From the NCBI GenBank assembly GCA_947624525.1, contig CANQKT010000044.1, positions 1 to 32,467 of the forward strand: a stretch of 32,467 bases of DNA, read 5' to 3'. Position numbers and translations under genes: made by a program. Each line of letters begins with the position of its first letter. The stretch's first letter is position 1. This DNA comes from an uncultured Clostridia bacterium (lineage in GTDB: Bacteria > Bacillota > Clostridia > TANB77 > CAG-508). Positions 20,746 through 29,656 of the stretch are shown here, in pieces. Under the pieces are notes generated by a model that worked only from the letters and a program-made list of their open reading frames with translations, searched no databases and had not been told where the DNA came from.

Positions 20746-21774
20746 ATGAAAAATATAAAAGATTTTGATTTAAAAGATTTGGAAGAAGAATTTGAAAAAA
20801 TAGGTGAAAAAAAGTATAGAGCAGGACAAGTCTTTCACTGGTTATATATAGAAAAAGTAAAAAGCTTTGATGAAATGACAAATTTATCTTTAGAGTTGAG
20901 AGAAAAATTAAAAGAAAATTATACAATTTGCAATTATAATATATTAAGAAAGCAAGAATCATCAGATGGTACAAAAAAATATTTGTTTGATGTACTTGAT
21001 GGAAATGCAATAGAGACGGTGCTTATGCAATATCATCATGGAAAAACCGTGTGTGTATCAACACAAATTGGATGTAAAATGGGTTGTAAATTTTGCGCAT
21101 CAACTGGAATTAAATTTATAAGAAATCTTACACCTGGTGAAATAGTTGAACAAATATTAGCAGTAGAACAGGATATTGGAGATATAATTTCAAATGTGGT
21201 ATATATGGGAATAGGTGAACCTTTAGACAATTATGATAATGTTATAAAGTCTATAAGAATTTTGAATAATCAAAAAGGTCTAAATATAGGTGCCCGTCAT
21301 ATAAGTGTTTCTACAAGTGGCATAGTGCCAAGAATATATGATTTAGCTAATGAGAATATACAATGTACACTATCTATATCTTTACATGCGACTACTGATG
21401 AAAAAAGAAGTAAAATGATGCCAGTAAATAATACATATAATATTTCACAATTATTGAAAGCATGTAAGGATTATATAAAAATAACGAATAGAAGAATATC
21501 ATTTGAATATGCTTTAGCGAAAGATAATAATGATAATTTAGAAGATGCAAGAGAATTAGTTAAATTGCTAAGAGGAATGTTATGTCATGTTAATTTAATA
21601 CCAATAAACAAAATTGAAAATGGAATGTTTATAAAAAGTACAAATGAAAATATTATAAAATTTAGAGATTATTTAAATAACAATGGAATTGTTGCCACAA
21701 TTAGAAGAGAATTAGGTTCAGATATAGAAGCAGCTTGTGGACAGTTAAGAAGAAAGAATTTAAAAAATAATTAA
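20746..21774 (+). CDS. rlmN: 23S rRNA (adenine-2503-C2)- and tRNA (adenine-37-C2)-methyltransferase
   Basis: 342 residues, a radical-SAM methyl-synthase. CxxxCxxC cluster C110/C114/C117 in IGCKMGCKFCAS, SAM-contact segment VVYMGIGEPLDNYDNV, ISVSTSGIVP, LSISLHA, and the catalytic cysteine in AACGQLRRK near 331. It methylates A2503 in the peptidyl-transferase centre and A37 in some tRNAs. Start: ATG at 20746 (MKNIKDF) after AGAGGAAAT; the GTG 18 bases earlier has no site. Lacks the insertion typical of the resistance enzyme Cfr. Heads the conserved rlmN-PP2C-prkC-rsgA-rpe cluster, though a 123-base AT-rich gap separates it from the phosphatase, so that gene may have its own promoter. Confidence 0.95.
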   Translation: MKNIKDFDLKDLEEEFEKIGEKKYRAGQVFHWLYIEKVKSFDEMTNLSLELREKLKENYTICNYNILRKQESSDGTKKYLFDVLDGNAIETVLMQYHHGKTVCVSTQIGCKMGCKFCASTGIKFIRNLTPGEIVEQILAVEQDIGDIISNVVYMGIGEPLDNYDNVIKSIRILNNQKGLNIGARHISVSTSGIVPRIYDLANENIQCTLSISLHATTDEKRSKMMPVNNTYNISQLLKACKDYIKITNRRISFEYALAKDNNDNLEDARELVKLLRGMLCHVNLIPINKIENGMFIKSTNENIIKFRDYLNNNGIVATIRRELGSDIEAACGQLRRKNLKNN

Positions 21775-21897
21775 AAATAAAAATTGAAAATACATTGTAA
21801 AAAAAATAATAATAATATAAAATATAGTTGTAAAATTAAAAATATTAATATATAAATATAATAGCATATAAACAAATGAATACTTGAAGGAGGATAT

Positions 21898-22623
21898 ATG
21901 AGAATTTTTGCAAAATCAGATATAGGTAAAGCTCGAGAAATGAATCAAGATTGTTTCTATATTTCAAAACCAGAAGATGAAATAAAACTATGTATAGTTG
22001 CTGATGGGATGGGTGGTTACAAAGGTGGAGAAATAGCTAGTAAGTTAGCTGTTGAAACATCTAAGAACTACATAATAAATAATTTTGAATCTATACAGCA
22101 TGACAGAGAGGGTATTTTAAATTTAGTAAAGAGTGCTATAGAATATGCTAATTTAGTGGTATATGAAAAATCTAAGGAAATTCCTGAATTGGAAAATATG
22201 GGAACAACAATAGACATATGTTTGATAATTATGAATAAAGTATATATAGGTCATGTTGGAGATAGTAGAGTATACAGAAATAGAAAAGGATTTTTTAGAA
22301 GGTTAACAACAGATCACAGTTATGTTCAAAAATTAGTATCAGATGGAACAATAACAAAAGAGGAGGCATATAATCATCCTAAAAAAAATATGCTTATAAA
22401 AGCATTGGGATGCTCATCTTTAGTGGAACCAGATGTTATGGTTAAAGGTTTTATAAAAGATGATATATTATTAATGTGTACTGATGGATTAACAAACATG
22501 TTGAAGGATGAGGAAATTGTAGAAATAATAAATCAAAATCCGGAAGAAGCTTGCAGTAGGTTAATACTTGCTGCAAACGAAAAAGGTGGATATGACAATA
22601 TTACAGCGGTAATTATTTTATAA
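21898..22623 (+). CDS. prpC: PP2C-type protein serine/threonine phosphatase (Stp/PrpC)
   Basis: 241 residues with the standard PP2C motifs: SDIGKAREMNQDCF (7-20), VADGMGGYKGGE (34-45), NMGTTIDI, VGDSRVYR, the flap segment SYVQKLVSDGTITKEEA, CTDGLTNM, and GGYDNIT. Unlike the element-borne phosphatase at 4182 it keeps DGMGG. It reverses phosphorylation by the PASTA kinase encoded 14 bases downstream. AAGGAGG precedes the ATG. Length is normal for the family. Confidence 0.93.
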   Translation: MRIFAKSDIGKAREMNQDCFYISKPEDEIKLCIVADGMGGYKGGEIASKLAVETSKNYIINNFESIQHDREGILNLVKSAIEYANLVVYEKSKEIPELENMGTTIDICLIIMNKVYIGHVGDSRVYRNRKGFFRRLTTDHSYVQKLVSDGTITKEEAYNHPKKNMLIKALGCSSLVEPDVMVKGFIKDDILLMCTDGLTNMLKDEEIVEIINQNPEEACSRLILAANEKGGYDNITAVIIL

Positions 22624-22637
22624 GGAGAGAATCACAT

Positions 22638-24656
22638 ATGAATATAGAAGGAAAAATAATAGGTAATAGGTATGAGATTATTGAAAAAGTAGGCAATGGT
22701 GGGATGGCTACAGTATATAAAGCTAGAGACACCATTCTTAACAGATATGTTGCTGTTAAAGTATTAAGAGATGAATTTACTACTGATGAGGAATTCATAA
22801 AAAGATTTAATACGGAAGCACAATCAGCAGCAAGGTTAACACATCCTAACATAGTTTCAGTATATGATGTAGGTCAAGAATATAATATATATTATATAGT
22901 AATGGAATTAGTACAGGGAAAAACTTTAAAACAGATTATTTCAGAAGAGGGTGCTCTTCCATGGAAATGGACAGTAAATATAGCAATACAAATATGTTCT
23001 GCATTAGAAATGGCTCACAGAAATGGAATAGTACATAGAGACATAAAGCCACACAATATAATTATTACAGAAGATGGTATTGCTAAAGTAACAGATTTTG
23101 GAATAGCAAAAGCTGTATCTAACTCAACAATAACAGCTTTTGGAACAACAATAGGTTCAGTGCATTATTTTTCACCTGAACATGCAAGAGGCGGATATAC
23201 AGATGCAAAATCTGACTTATATTCACTAGGAGTTGTAATGTATGAAATGGTAACAGGAAGAGTACCTTTTGATGCTGATACTCCAGTTTCTGTTGCATTA
23301 AAACATATGCAAGAGGAACCTATAGAGCCAATAAAATTAAACTCTAAAATACCAGAAGCAATTAATCAAATAATATTAAAGGCAATGAAAAAGGAAACTA
23401 GTGCAAGATATGCATCAGCTACTGAGATGATGAAAGATTTAAGTTTGGCTATAAAAAATCCATCAGGAAAATTTGTACAAGAAAAAAGTAATGGAGACTT
23501 TACAAGAGTAATACCAACTATTCCAGAAAATGCGGTTAATGAAAATAAATATAAAACTAGTAAAGATAATGCAAGAAGTAAGGAACAACCAAAATCAGCA
23601 TTTAAAAGATATTTGGAAAATAACCCTAAAATGAAACCAATTGTATATTTAGGAATTACAATATTAATTATAGTATTTGCTGCATTAATATTTTGGGGAA
23701 GTCTAAAATTATCAACTAAATTATTAGGCTCAGATTCTGATTCAAATGAACAAGTAGGAACCTCTTTACAAAGCTATACATCAATATCAGTGGATGAAGC
23801 AAAACAAAAGTTAGAAGAACTAGGGTTTAAGTATGAAATAGAAGAAGTGTATAGCAATGATGTTGATGAAGGAATTGTAATTTCGCAGAAACCATCTGCA
23901 GGAACTTTATATGATCCTAACAAAAACAGTCCTATCAAATTGACAGTAAGTAAAGGTGTTAAGAAGGTAACTATGCCTAAAATAAAAGGATTAACATATG
24001 AAGAAGCGGTTGAAACTTTGGAAAAGGAAGAGTTGATTGCAGAAAGAGTTGACGAAATAAGCCAAACTGTGGAAGAAGGTATAGTTATTAAGCAAGATAT
24101 TAGCGAAGGTCAAGAAATAAATGCTGGTACAACTGTAAAGGTATATGTAAGTTCAGGAAATGGACTTGAAAAGAAGACTGTTCCTTATGTTGTAGATTTA
24201 AATGTAGAAGACGCAAAGAAAGTTCTTACAGAAAATAAATTAGAGGTGAATATAACATATCAAGAAGATACAAGCAAATCTAATGATGTAGTATTAAAGC
24301 AAAGCTTAGAGGTTGGAAGTGTAGTTGATGAAGGTACTTCAATAACCTTAACAGTAAATAAAATTCAAGAACTAAAAGAAGGAACTGTTAATATTAATGT
24401 TAAATCTATAACAGGATATAAAGAAGGAAAAGATGAAGAGGGAAATGTTATCAAACCAAAAAATGTTTTAGTAAGAGTAAATGTTGATGATGAAGATATT
24501 TATAAACAAGAAGTACCAGAAAATACAGAAAATATAAATGTAACAATAAAAGGAAAAGGTGTTGTTACTATTAAAGTATATGTTGATGAACAAAGATATG
24601 CATATGAACAAATGGATTTGAATGGAAGTAACACAATTTTAGAAGTAAAAAGTTAA
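22638..24656 (+). CDS. prkC: PASTA-domain serine/threonine protein kinase
   Basis: 672 residues. Cytoplasmic kinase domain about 12-275: glycine loop GNGGMATVYKA, catalytic K41 in AVKVL, HRDIKPHN about 132-139, DFGIAK about 153-158, SPEHARGG. Juxtamembrane linker, one transmembrane helix about 334-356 (YLGITILIIVFAALIFWG), then three extracellular PASTA repeats (about 381-441, 444-509, 513-577) and a C-terminal beta-rich extension to 672 (VNVDDEDIYKQEVPENTENI). It senses muropeptides or lipid II and controls wall growth, and in Bacillus spore germination. The extra C-terminal domain is also seen in other clostridial PrkC proteins. AGGAGAG precedes the ATG. Confidence 0.95.
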   Translation: MNIEGKIIGNRYEIIEKVGNGGMATVYKARDTILNRYVAVKVLRDEFTTDEEFIKRFNTEAQSAARLTHPNIVSVYDVGQEYNIYYIVMELVQGKTLKQIISEEGALPWKWTVNIAIQICSALEMAHRNGIVHRDIKPHNIIITEDGIAKVTDFGIAKAVSNSTITAFGTTIGSVHYFSPEHARGGYTDAKSDLYSLGVVMYEMVTGRVPFDADTPVSVALKHMQEEPIEPIKLNSKIPEAINQIILKAMKKETSARYASATEMMKDLSLAIKNPSGKFVQEKSNGDFTRVIPTIPENAVNENKYKTSKDNARSKEQPKSAFKRYLENNPKMKPIVYLGITILIIVFAALIFWGSLKLSTKLLGSDSDSNEQVGTSLQSYTSISVDEAKQKLEELGFKYEIEEVYSNDVDEGIVISQKPSAGTLYDPNKNSPIKLTVSKGVKKVTMPKIKGLTYEEAVETLEKEELIAERVDEISQTVEEGIVIKQDISEGQEINAGTTVKVYVSSGNGLEKKTVPYVVDLNVEDAKKVLTENKLEVNITYQEDTSKSNDVVLKQSLEVGSVVDEGTSITLTVNKIQELKEGTVNINVKSITGYKEGKDEEGNVIKPKNVLVRVNVDDEDIYKQEVPENTENINVTIKGKGVVTIKVYVDEQRYAYEQMDLNGSNTILEVKS

Positions 24657-24713
24657 CTTTAAAATTAACATTTGCAATTTGATATAAATTTTCAAATAAG
24701 AAAAGGAGCACAC

Positions 24714-25598
24714 ATGCCAAAAGGATTGATAATTAGCAATATCTCCAATGTTTATGAAGTAGAAAATATTGAGAATAATAGTGTAATAAAATGTATTCCA
24801 AGAGGAAAATTAAAAAAAGATGATATAATTCCTGTAGTAGGCGACAATATAGAATTTGAATTCCAAACTGATGGAACAGGAGTTATAACTAAAATCTTAG
24901 AAAGAAGAAGTTATATTAAAAGACCGAAAATGTCTAATATAACTCAAATGATTTTTGTAGTTTCTATGAAAATGCCAAAGCCTGATCTTTTATTATTAAA
25001 TAAGCAGTTAGTTTTTGCAGAATATAACAACATAAAATCAGTTATATGTTTAAATAAAATTGATTTAGAAGATGAAGCTATGATTGACGATATATCAAAA
25101 ATATATGAAAAAATCGGATATAAAACCATTAAGACTAATGCAAAAATAGGTGAAGGTGTAGAAGAATTATGTAAGTGCCTGGAGAATAATATTACTGCTT
25201 TTTCAGGAAACTCAGGGGTAGGAAAATCAACTCTAATCAATAATATATTCAAAGATGCATTAACAGCTGAAGGTGAAATAAGTAGTAAAAATAAACGTGG
25301 AAAAAACACAACAACATCTATTACTTTATATAAGATTAATGAAAAATCCTACATAGCAGATACACCAGGTTTTTCAACTTTTGATATATATGAAATAGAA
25401 AGTAAAGATTTATCAAACTATTTTCCAGACCTATCAAAATACACGGAAGATTGTGAATTTATAGGATGCACTCATATTAAAGAATGCAACTGTGGAGTAA
25501 AAAAAGCATTAGAAGAAAATAAAATAAATATTCAAAGGTATGAATCATACTGTAAATTGTATAACGAGTTAAAAGAAAGGGAGTTACATAGATGGTAG
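24714..25598 (+). CDS. rsgA: ribosome small-subunit-dependent GTPase A
   Basis: 294 residues, circularly permuted GTPase. N-terminal OB fold (about 1-70), then the G motifs in permuted order: CLNKIDL (G4) near 113, GNSGVGKST (G1, Walker A) near 165-173, NKRGKNTTTS (switch), DTPG (G3). C-terminal zinc-binding segment CEFIGCTHIKECNCG (about 247-261). Assists late maturation of the 30S subunit. Start: ATG at 24714 (MPKGLI) after AAAGGAG; the TTG at 24672 would add 14 residues without a site. Its last seven bases overlap rpe, showing translational coupling. Confidence 0.95.
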   Translation: MPKGLIISNISNVYEVENIENNSVIKCIPRGKLKKDDIIPVVGDNIEFEFQTDGTGVITKILERRSYIKRPKMSNITQMIFVVSMKMPKPDLLLLNKQLVFAEYNNIKSVICLNKIDLEDEAMIDDISKIYEKIGYKTIKTNAKIGEGVEELCKCLENNITAFSGNSGVGKSTLINNIFKDALTAEGEISSKNKRGKNTTTSITLYKINEKSYIADTPGFSTFDIYEIESKDLSNYFPDLSKYTEDCEFIGCTHIKECNCGVKKALEENKINIQRYESYCKLYNELKERELHRW

Positions 25599-26254
25599 AA
25601 ATATCAACATCACTATTAAGCGTAAAAAAAGATAATATAATCAAAGCTATATATAATTTAGAAACTGCAAAGACAGACTATTTTCATATAGATGTAATGG
25701 ATGGAATTTTTGTTGAGCAAGATACAACAGAAAAAATGATAGAATATTGTGATTATTTGTCTAATATAACAAATATACCACTAGATGTTCATTTAATGGT
25801 ATCAGATGTTAAGAAATATATAGATATGTTTTTGCCATATAATCCTAACATAATTACAATACATTATGAGGCTATTAAGGATAAAAATGAGTTATTAGAT
25901 ACATTAGATTATATAAAATTAAATAATTGTAAAGCTGGAATCTCAATAAAACCTGATACAGATATCACTGAAATTTTGGAAATACTAGAGAATGTTCATG
26001 TTGTGCTAGTAATGACTGTTGAGCCCGGACAAGGTGGACAAGAATTAATACAAACAGTATTAAATAAGATAAACAATTTATCTATGTATGTAAAAGAAAA
26101 AAATTTGGATGTTTTGATTGAAGCTGATGGAGGAATCAATATAAACAACGTAGAAGATGTAAAAGAAGCAGGAGCTGAAATAATAGTTTCTGGTACAGCA
26201 ATTATTAATTCTGATAATTATAGTGATGTTATAAAAAAAATGAAAACGCCTTGA
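25592..26254 (+). CDS. rpe: ribulose-phosphate 3-epimerase
   Basis: 220 residues, a TIM barrel. Family motifs: SLLSVKKDNI, FHIDVMDGIFVE (catalytic Asp and metal His), LDVHLMV, ITIHYEA, AGISIKPDTDI, VLVMTVEPGQGGQ, IEADGGIN (second catalytic Asp) and VSGTAI at the phosphate site. The family's usual VEPGFGGQ reads EPGQGGQ here. Interconverts ribulose-5-phosphate and xylulose-5-phosphate in the pentose phosphate pathway. It begins inside the rsgA stop region (7-bp overlap). The 3' end forms part of the terminator of the convergent gene. Confidence 0.93.
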   Translation: MVEISTSLLSVKKDNIIKAIYNLETAKTDYFHIDVMDGIFVEQDTTEKMIEYCDYLSNITNIPLDVHLMVSDVKKYIDMFLPYNPNIITIHYEAIKDKNELLDTLDYIKLNNCKAGISIKPDTDITEILEILENVHVVLVMTVEPGQGGQELIQTVLNKINNLSMYVKEKNLDVLIEADGGININNVEDVKEAGAEIIVSGTAIINSDNYSDVIKKMKTP

Positions 26255-26270
26255 TGTGGTGTAAGGCGTT
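26245..26270 (-). terminator. terminator of the DUF4364 gene, overlapping the rpe 3' end
   Basis: Arms AACGCCTT (26245-26252) and AAGGCGTT (26263-26270). On the minus strand the stem is followed by TTCATTTTTTTT. On the plus side there is no T-run, so it mainly stops the leftward gene. Confidence 0.7.
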
Positions 26271-26279
26271 AAAAATATT

Positions 26280-26831
26280 CTAATTATTACTAGAATTGTG
26301 TAGTAAATCAAGAATTTTAGGATAAATCTTTTCAGCATTGTTTTTCCAATTTTCTACAATTTCTTTTGCTTGTTCACGAGAATAAGCAAAAGTTTTTACT
26401 TCGAAAACTGTTTCATTGTTTTCAACTATTTTGCAATTAATTACATAGTTGTTTTCATTTTTTGGCGTATATTCTGCAATAATAGAATGTTCTTCTTCAA
26501 CTTTTTCCAAAGTATTTTTTAAATTAGTATCTACCTTTAATTTTACGATACCTGGTAATATGTCTAAGGTAAGGTCTAGTGTGTTTTTGCCTTGTTCTGT
26601 TAATTCATAAATTAATTGATCTTCTTTAGTATATGAAACAATGAACTTAGTGTTTATCATGTCCAATAAAAATTGTTGAAAATAAAAATAGTTCATGTCT
26701 ACAGCTGTAAGTACTAATTTATATAAATTATCATTCGTAATAGGTTTGTGTGTTTGATCTAAAATATATAGAATTAACACTTTATTTTCTGCTAATGTTT
26801 CACTGTCTGTGTTTATTTTCAAGGTTTTCAT
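26280..26831 (-). CDS. DUF4364-family protein (winged-helix-like regulator)
   Basis: 183 residues matching the clostridial DUF4364 layout: an N-terminal winged-helix-like region (AENKVLILYILDQTHKPITN, then FYFQQFLLDMINTKFI and YELTEQGKNTLDL), followed by a mixed alpha/beta C-terminal domain. The first part resembles PadR/MarR-type DNA-binding folds, so a transcription regulator is likely, but no targets are known. On the minus strand, convergent with rpe and divergent from trmB. Confidence 0.85.
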   Translation of the reverse strand: MKTLKINTDSETLAENKVLILYILDQTHKPITNDNLYKLVLTAVDMNYFYFQQFLLDMINTKFIVSYTKEDQLIYELTEQGKNTLDLTLDILPGIVKLKVDTNLKNTLEKVEEEHSIIAEYTPKNENNYVINCKIVENNETVFEVKTFAYSREQAKEIVENWKNNAEKIYPKILDLLHNSSNN

Positions 26832-26974
26832 CTCCTATTTTTTTATTTGTTTCTTTTAAGTTATGAGAATTATAGCATATGTTGAGTCAAATTTCAATAT
26901 GTCTCAAGCTTCTTTTTAGTTACCTAAATTGTGATTCTTTTTGAGAACCCCAGTATAAATTAAGTTTAGAGTTG

Positions 26975-27003
26975 TTGACCAATTTTTAGAAATATAGTAA
27001 AAT
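26975..27003 (+). promoter_or_regulatory. promoter of trmB (TTGACC-17-TAAAAT)
   Basis: TTGACC at 26975-26980, a 17-bp spacer and TAAAAT at 26998-27003, about 40 bases before trmB. Confidence 0.65.
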
Positions 27004-27045
27004 ATGTAAAAATATTGAATTACTTGAAGAAAGGAAATTTTGAAA

Positions 27046-27705
27046 ATGCGTATTAGATTCAAACCATGGGCTAGAGGTGAATTGGAAGCTAGTAGCTTTT
27101 ATATAGATAATCCTGAGGAGTATAGAGGAAAGTGGAAAAACCTATTTGAAAAGGAAAATCCAATTCATTTAGAGTTAGGATGTGGAAAAGGAGGCTTTAT
27201 TTCAAAGCTTGCAGTTCAAAACTTAGATATAAATTATATTGCTATTGATATGGTTGATGCAATGTTGGGCTTAGCTAAAAGGAATATTGAAAAAGAATAT
27301 AATGAAAGAAATATACCGATAAAAAATGTAATTATTACCAGATTTGATATTGAAAGAATATTGTTAATTCTTAATGATATGGATAGCCCTGATAGAATAT
27401 ACATAAACTTTTGTAATCCTTGGCCTCGTGGCAAACATAGAAAAAAGAGGTTAACACATGTTAGGCAATTGGAAAAGTATAGACAATTTTTAAAAGATAA
27501 TGGAGAAATCTACTTTAAAACCGATGATGATGGATTATTTAATGATAGTTTGTCATACTTTGAACAAGCAGGATTTGAGATAAAAGATAAAACTTTTGAT
27601 TTGGCAAATACTGAAAATTTTTGGAATAATATTGAAACTGAACATGAGAAAATGTTTAAGGAGCAGGGAATAAAAATTAAAGCTGTAATTGCAAAAAAGA
27701 AATAG
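27046..27705 (+). CDS. trmB: tRNA (guanine-46-N7)-methyltransferase
   Basis: 219 residues. Opens with the family's MRIRFKPWA; SAM-binding LELGCGKGGF (about 42-51), YIAIDM, then NFCNPWPRGKHRKKRL (family N-PWPK--H-KRR), and TDDDGLF. Modifies G46 in the tRNA variable loop. The ATG at 27046 gives the family start; the TTG two codons earlier is nearer the AAGGA site and cannot be ruled out. Monocistronic, preceded by its own promoter. Confidence 0.93.
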   Translation: MRIRFKPWARGELEASSFYIDNPEEYRGKWKNLFEKENPIHLELGCGKGGFISKLAVQNLDINYIAIDMVDAMLGLAKRNIEKEYNERNIPIKNVIITRFDIERILLILNDMDSPDRIYINFCNPWPRGKHRKKRLTHVRQLEKYRQFLKDNGEIYFKTDDDGLFNDSLSYFEQAGFEIKDKTFDLANTENFWNNIETEHEKMFKEQGIKIKAVIAKKK

Positions 27706-27825
27706 TAAATAGACAATATCCTTTGTGAATTTTTTGTAAATTTTAAAAATATTTCAAATAACTAAAAAAGTTGTAATAAAGGGAATATTAAGGACTTTTT
27801 TGTAAAAAAACTTTAAAAAAAGCTA

Positions 27826-27854
27826 TTGCAAATGGGCAAAATTATTGTTATTAT
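27826..27854 (+). promoter_or_regulatory. promoter of the ftsEX operon (TTGCAA-17-TATTAT)
   Basis: TTGCAA at 27826-27831, a 17-bp spacer and TATTAT at 27849-27854, 40 bases before ftsE. Confidence 0.55.
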
Positions 27855-27894
27855 TAATATGATAAAGTAGAAAGTTATAAAAGGAAGATAGATT

Positions 27895-28581
27895 ATGATA
27901 GAATTTAGAAATGTTAATAAAACATACGATACAGGTACAGTAGCCGTGAATAATGTTAATTTCAAAATAGATAAAGGTGAATTCACTTTTTTAGTTGGAA
28001 GTTCTGGTTCTGGAAAATCTACACTAATAAAGATGATACTTAAAGAAGAAGAACCTACATCTGGAAATATAATCATCAATGGAAAAGACACAACATTTCT
28101 TAAACCCAAAAGGGTTCCATATTTACGTAGAAGTATGGGAGTTGTTTTTCAAGACTTTAGATTATTGCCTGATAAAACAGTATATGATAATGTTGCTTTT
28201 GCTATGCGTATTGTAAAGGCTACACCAAGACATATTAGAAGACAAGTTCCCATGGTATTGTCTTTGGTAGGGTTAAGTAACAAATCAAAGGTTTATCCAA
28301 ATGAGTTATCAGGTGGAGAACAACAAAGAGTTGCTTTAGCTAGAGCTTTAGTTAACAATCCATCAATGCTTATTGCGGACGAGCCTACAGGAAACTTGGA
28401 TCCTGATACGGCTTGGGAAATAATGAATCTTTTAAATGATATAAATTTAAGAGGTACAACCATTGTTGTTGCAACACATGCCAAAGATATTGTAGATAAA
28501 ATGAAGAAAAGAGTTATACAGATTGAAAAAGGTAGCATTATAAGAGATGATAAAAAAGGTGGGTATGACAGTGAGATATAA
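27895..28581 (+). CDS. ftsE: cell-division ABC transporter ATP-binding protein FtsE
   Basis: 228 residues, ABC ATPase. Walker A GSSGSGKST (35-43), Q-loop VVFQDFRLLPD, signature LSGGEQQRV, Walker B MLIADEPTGNLD, and H-loop VATHAKD. The FtsE-specific FRLLPDKTVYDNVAFA stretch supports the assignment. With FtsX it forms a transmembrane machine that does not transport but activates a wall hydrolase, here probably the PcsB-like protein encoded downstream. Overlaps ftsX by 17 bases. Confidence 0.95.
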   Translation: MIEFRNVNKTYDTGTVAVNNVNFKIDKGEFTFLVGSSGSGKSTLIKMILKEEEPTSGNIIINGKDTTFLKPKRVPYLRRSMGVVFQDFRLLPDKTVYDNVAFAMRIVKATPRHIRRQVPMVLSLVGLSNKSKVYPNELSGGEQQRVALARALVNNPSMLIADEPTGNLDPDTAWEIMNLLNDINLRGTTIVVATHAKDIVDKMKKRVIQIEKGSIIRDDKKGGYDSEI

Positions 28582-29641
28582 TTTAATTAGTTATTTAATA
28601 GGTGATGGGATTAAAAATATAGCAAAAAATAAAAAATCTACATTTACTGCAATAATAATTATGGTTGTTACAATGATAACAGTTGGAATTTGTATTATAG
28701 TAGGAGAAAATGCAAAAGCTATTTTAAAAGAAATGGAAACAAGTTATCCAATTGAAGTCTTTATAAAGAATGGAACAACAGATGAGCAAAAAGAAATACT
28801 AAAAAATGAAATTAAAAATATAGAGTATGTAAATCCAAATAGTATCCAGTTTATCAATAAAAGAGATTCATATTATTTAGCACTAGAAAAATTGGGAGAT
28901 AGTCCATTATCAATAGAAGGATATACTGAAGATGATCATCCCTTTCCTGAAAAATATATTATAACATTAACAAATCTAGATAAACTAAATGAGGTAGTAT
29001 CTAAAATTGAAAAACTGGATTACGTACAAGGTACCTCTGAAGGGGAACAAAACAGCGAAGTATCATATTCAAATAAAGATGATGGAATAACAATCAATGA
29101 AAATGAAGTAGATAATTTATCACCAAATGAAAATAATTTACAAAATTCAACTAATAAGAGCAGCACAGAAGCAAAAAGCGAAGGCTCAGCAGAAAGACTA
29201 ACACAATTCAATAAAGGTGTAAACATAGCATTAATAACAATTGGTGGTGGTCTAATAATTTTCTCAATTATCATAATAGGAAATACAATAAAATTAACAG
29301 TACATTCTAGAAGAAAAGAAATTTCAATAATGAAATATGTTGGGGCAACTAACAATTTTATAAGAGCACCATTTATTGTTGAGGGTATTATTATAGGAGT
29401 AATATCATCCTTGATATCAATAGTTCTTGTGGGAAGTTTATATGTTTGGCTAAAAAGAGGTCTAATAGGTAATTTTATTCAAGGTTGGCTAAAAGGATTT
29501 AACAATATGAATACTGGAATGGAAAATCTATTGCCATTTGATCAAATGTTTGGACAAATAATGACTGTATTTTTAGTAATCGGAATAGGAATTGGAGTTC
29601 TTGGAAGTGTTATATCAATGAAAAAATATTTAAAAGTTTAA
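28565..29641 (+). CDS. ftsX: cell-division protein FtsX
   Basis: 358 residues. N-terminal helix about 22-45 (STFTAIIIMVVTMITVGICII), an extracellular domain about 46-160, three C-terminal helices (about 219-242, 275-300, 320-350) with the MKYVGATNNFIRAPFIVEG signature of the FtsX permease domain. Odd: a polar Asn/Ser/Glu-rich insert of about 55 residues (EQNSEVSYSNKDDG to SEGSAERLT) between the extracellular domain and helix 2, making it longer than the usual 300. Start: ATG at 28565 inside ftsE after AAGGTGGG; the earlier ATG at 28547 reads through ftsE's coding end without a site. It relays FtsE ATP hydrolysis to the extracellular hydrolase. Confidence 0.93.
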   Translation: MTVRYNLISYLIGDGIKNIAKNKKSTFTAIIIMVVTMITVGICIIVGENAKAILKEMETSYPIEVFIKNGTTDEQKEILKNEIKNIEYVNPNSIQFINKRDSYYLALEKLGDSPLSIEGYTEDDHPFPEKYIITLTNLDKLNEVVSKIEKLDYVQGTSEGEQNSEVSYSNKDDGITINENEVDNLSPNENNLQNSTNKSSTEAKSEGSAERLTQFNKGVNIALITIGGGLIIFSIIIIGNTIKLTVHSRRKEISIMKYVGATNNFIRAPFIVEGIIIGVISSLISIVLVGSLYVWLKRGLIGNFIQGWLKGFNNMNTGMENLLPFDQMFGQIMTVFLVIGIGIGVLGSVISMKKYLKV

Positions 29642-29656
29642 AAAACAAAGGAGAAG

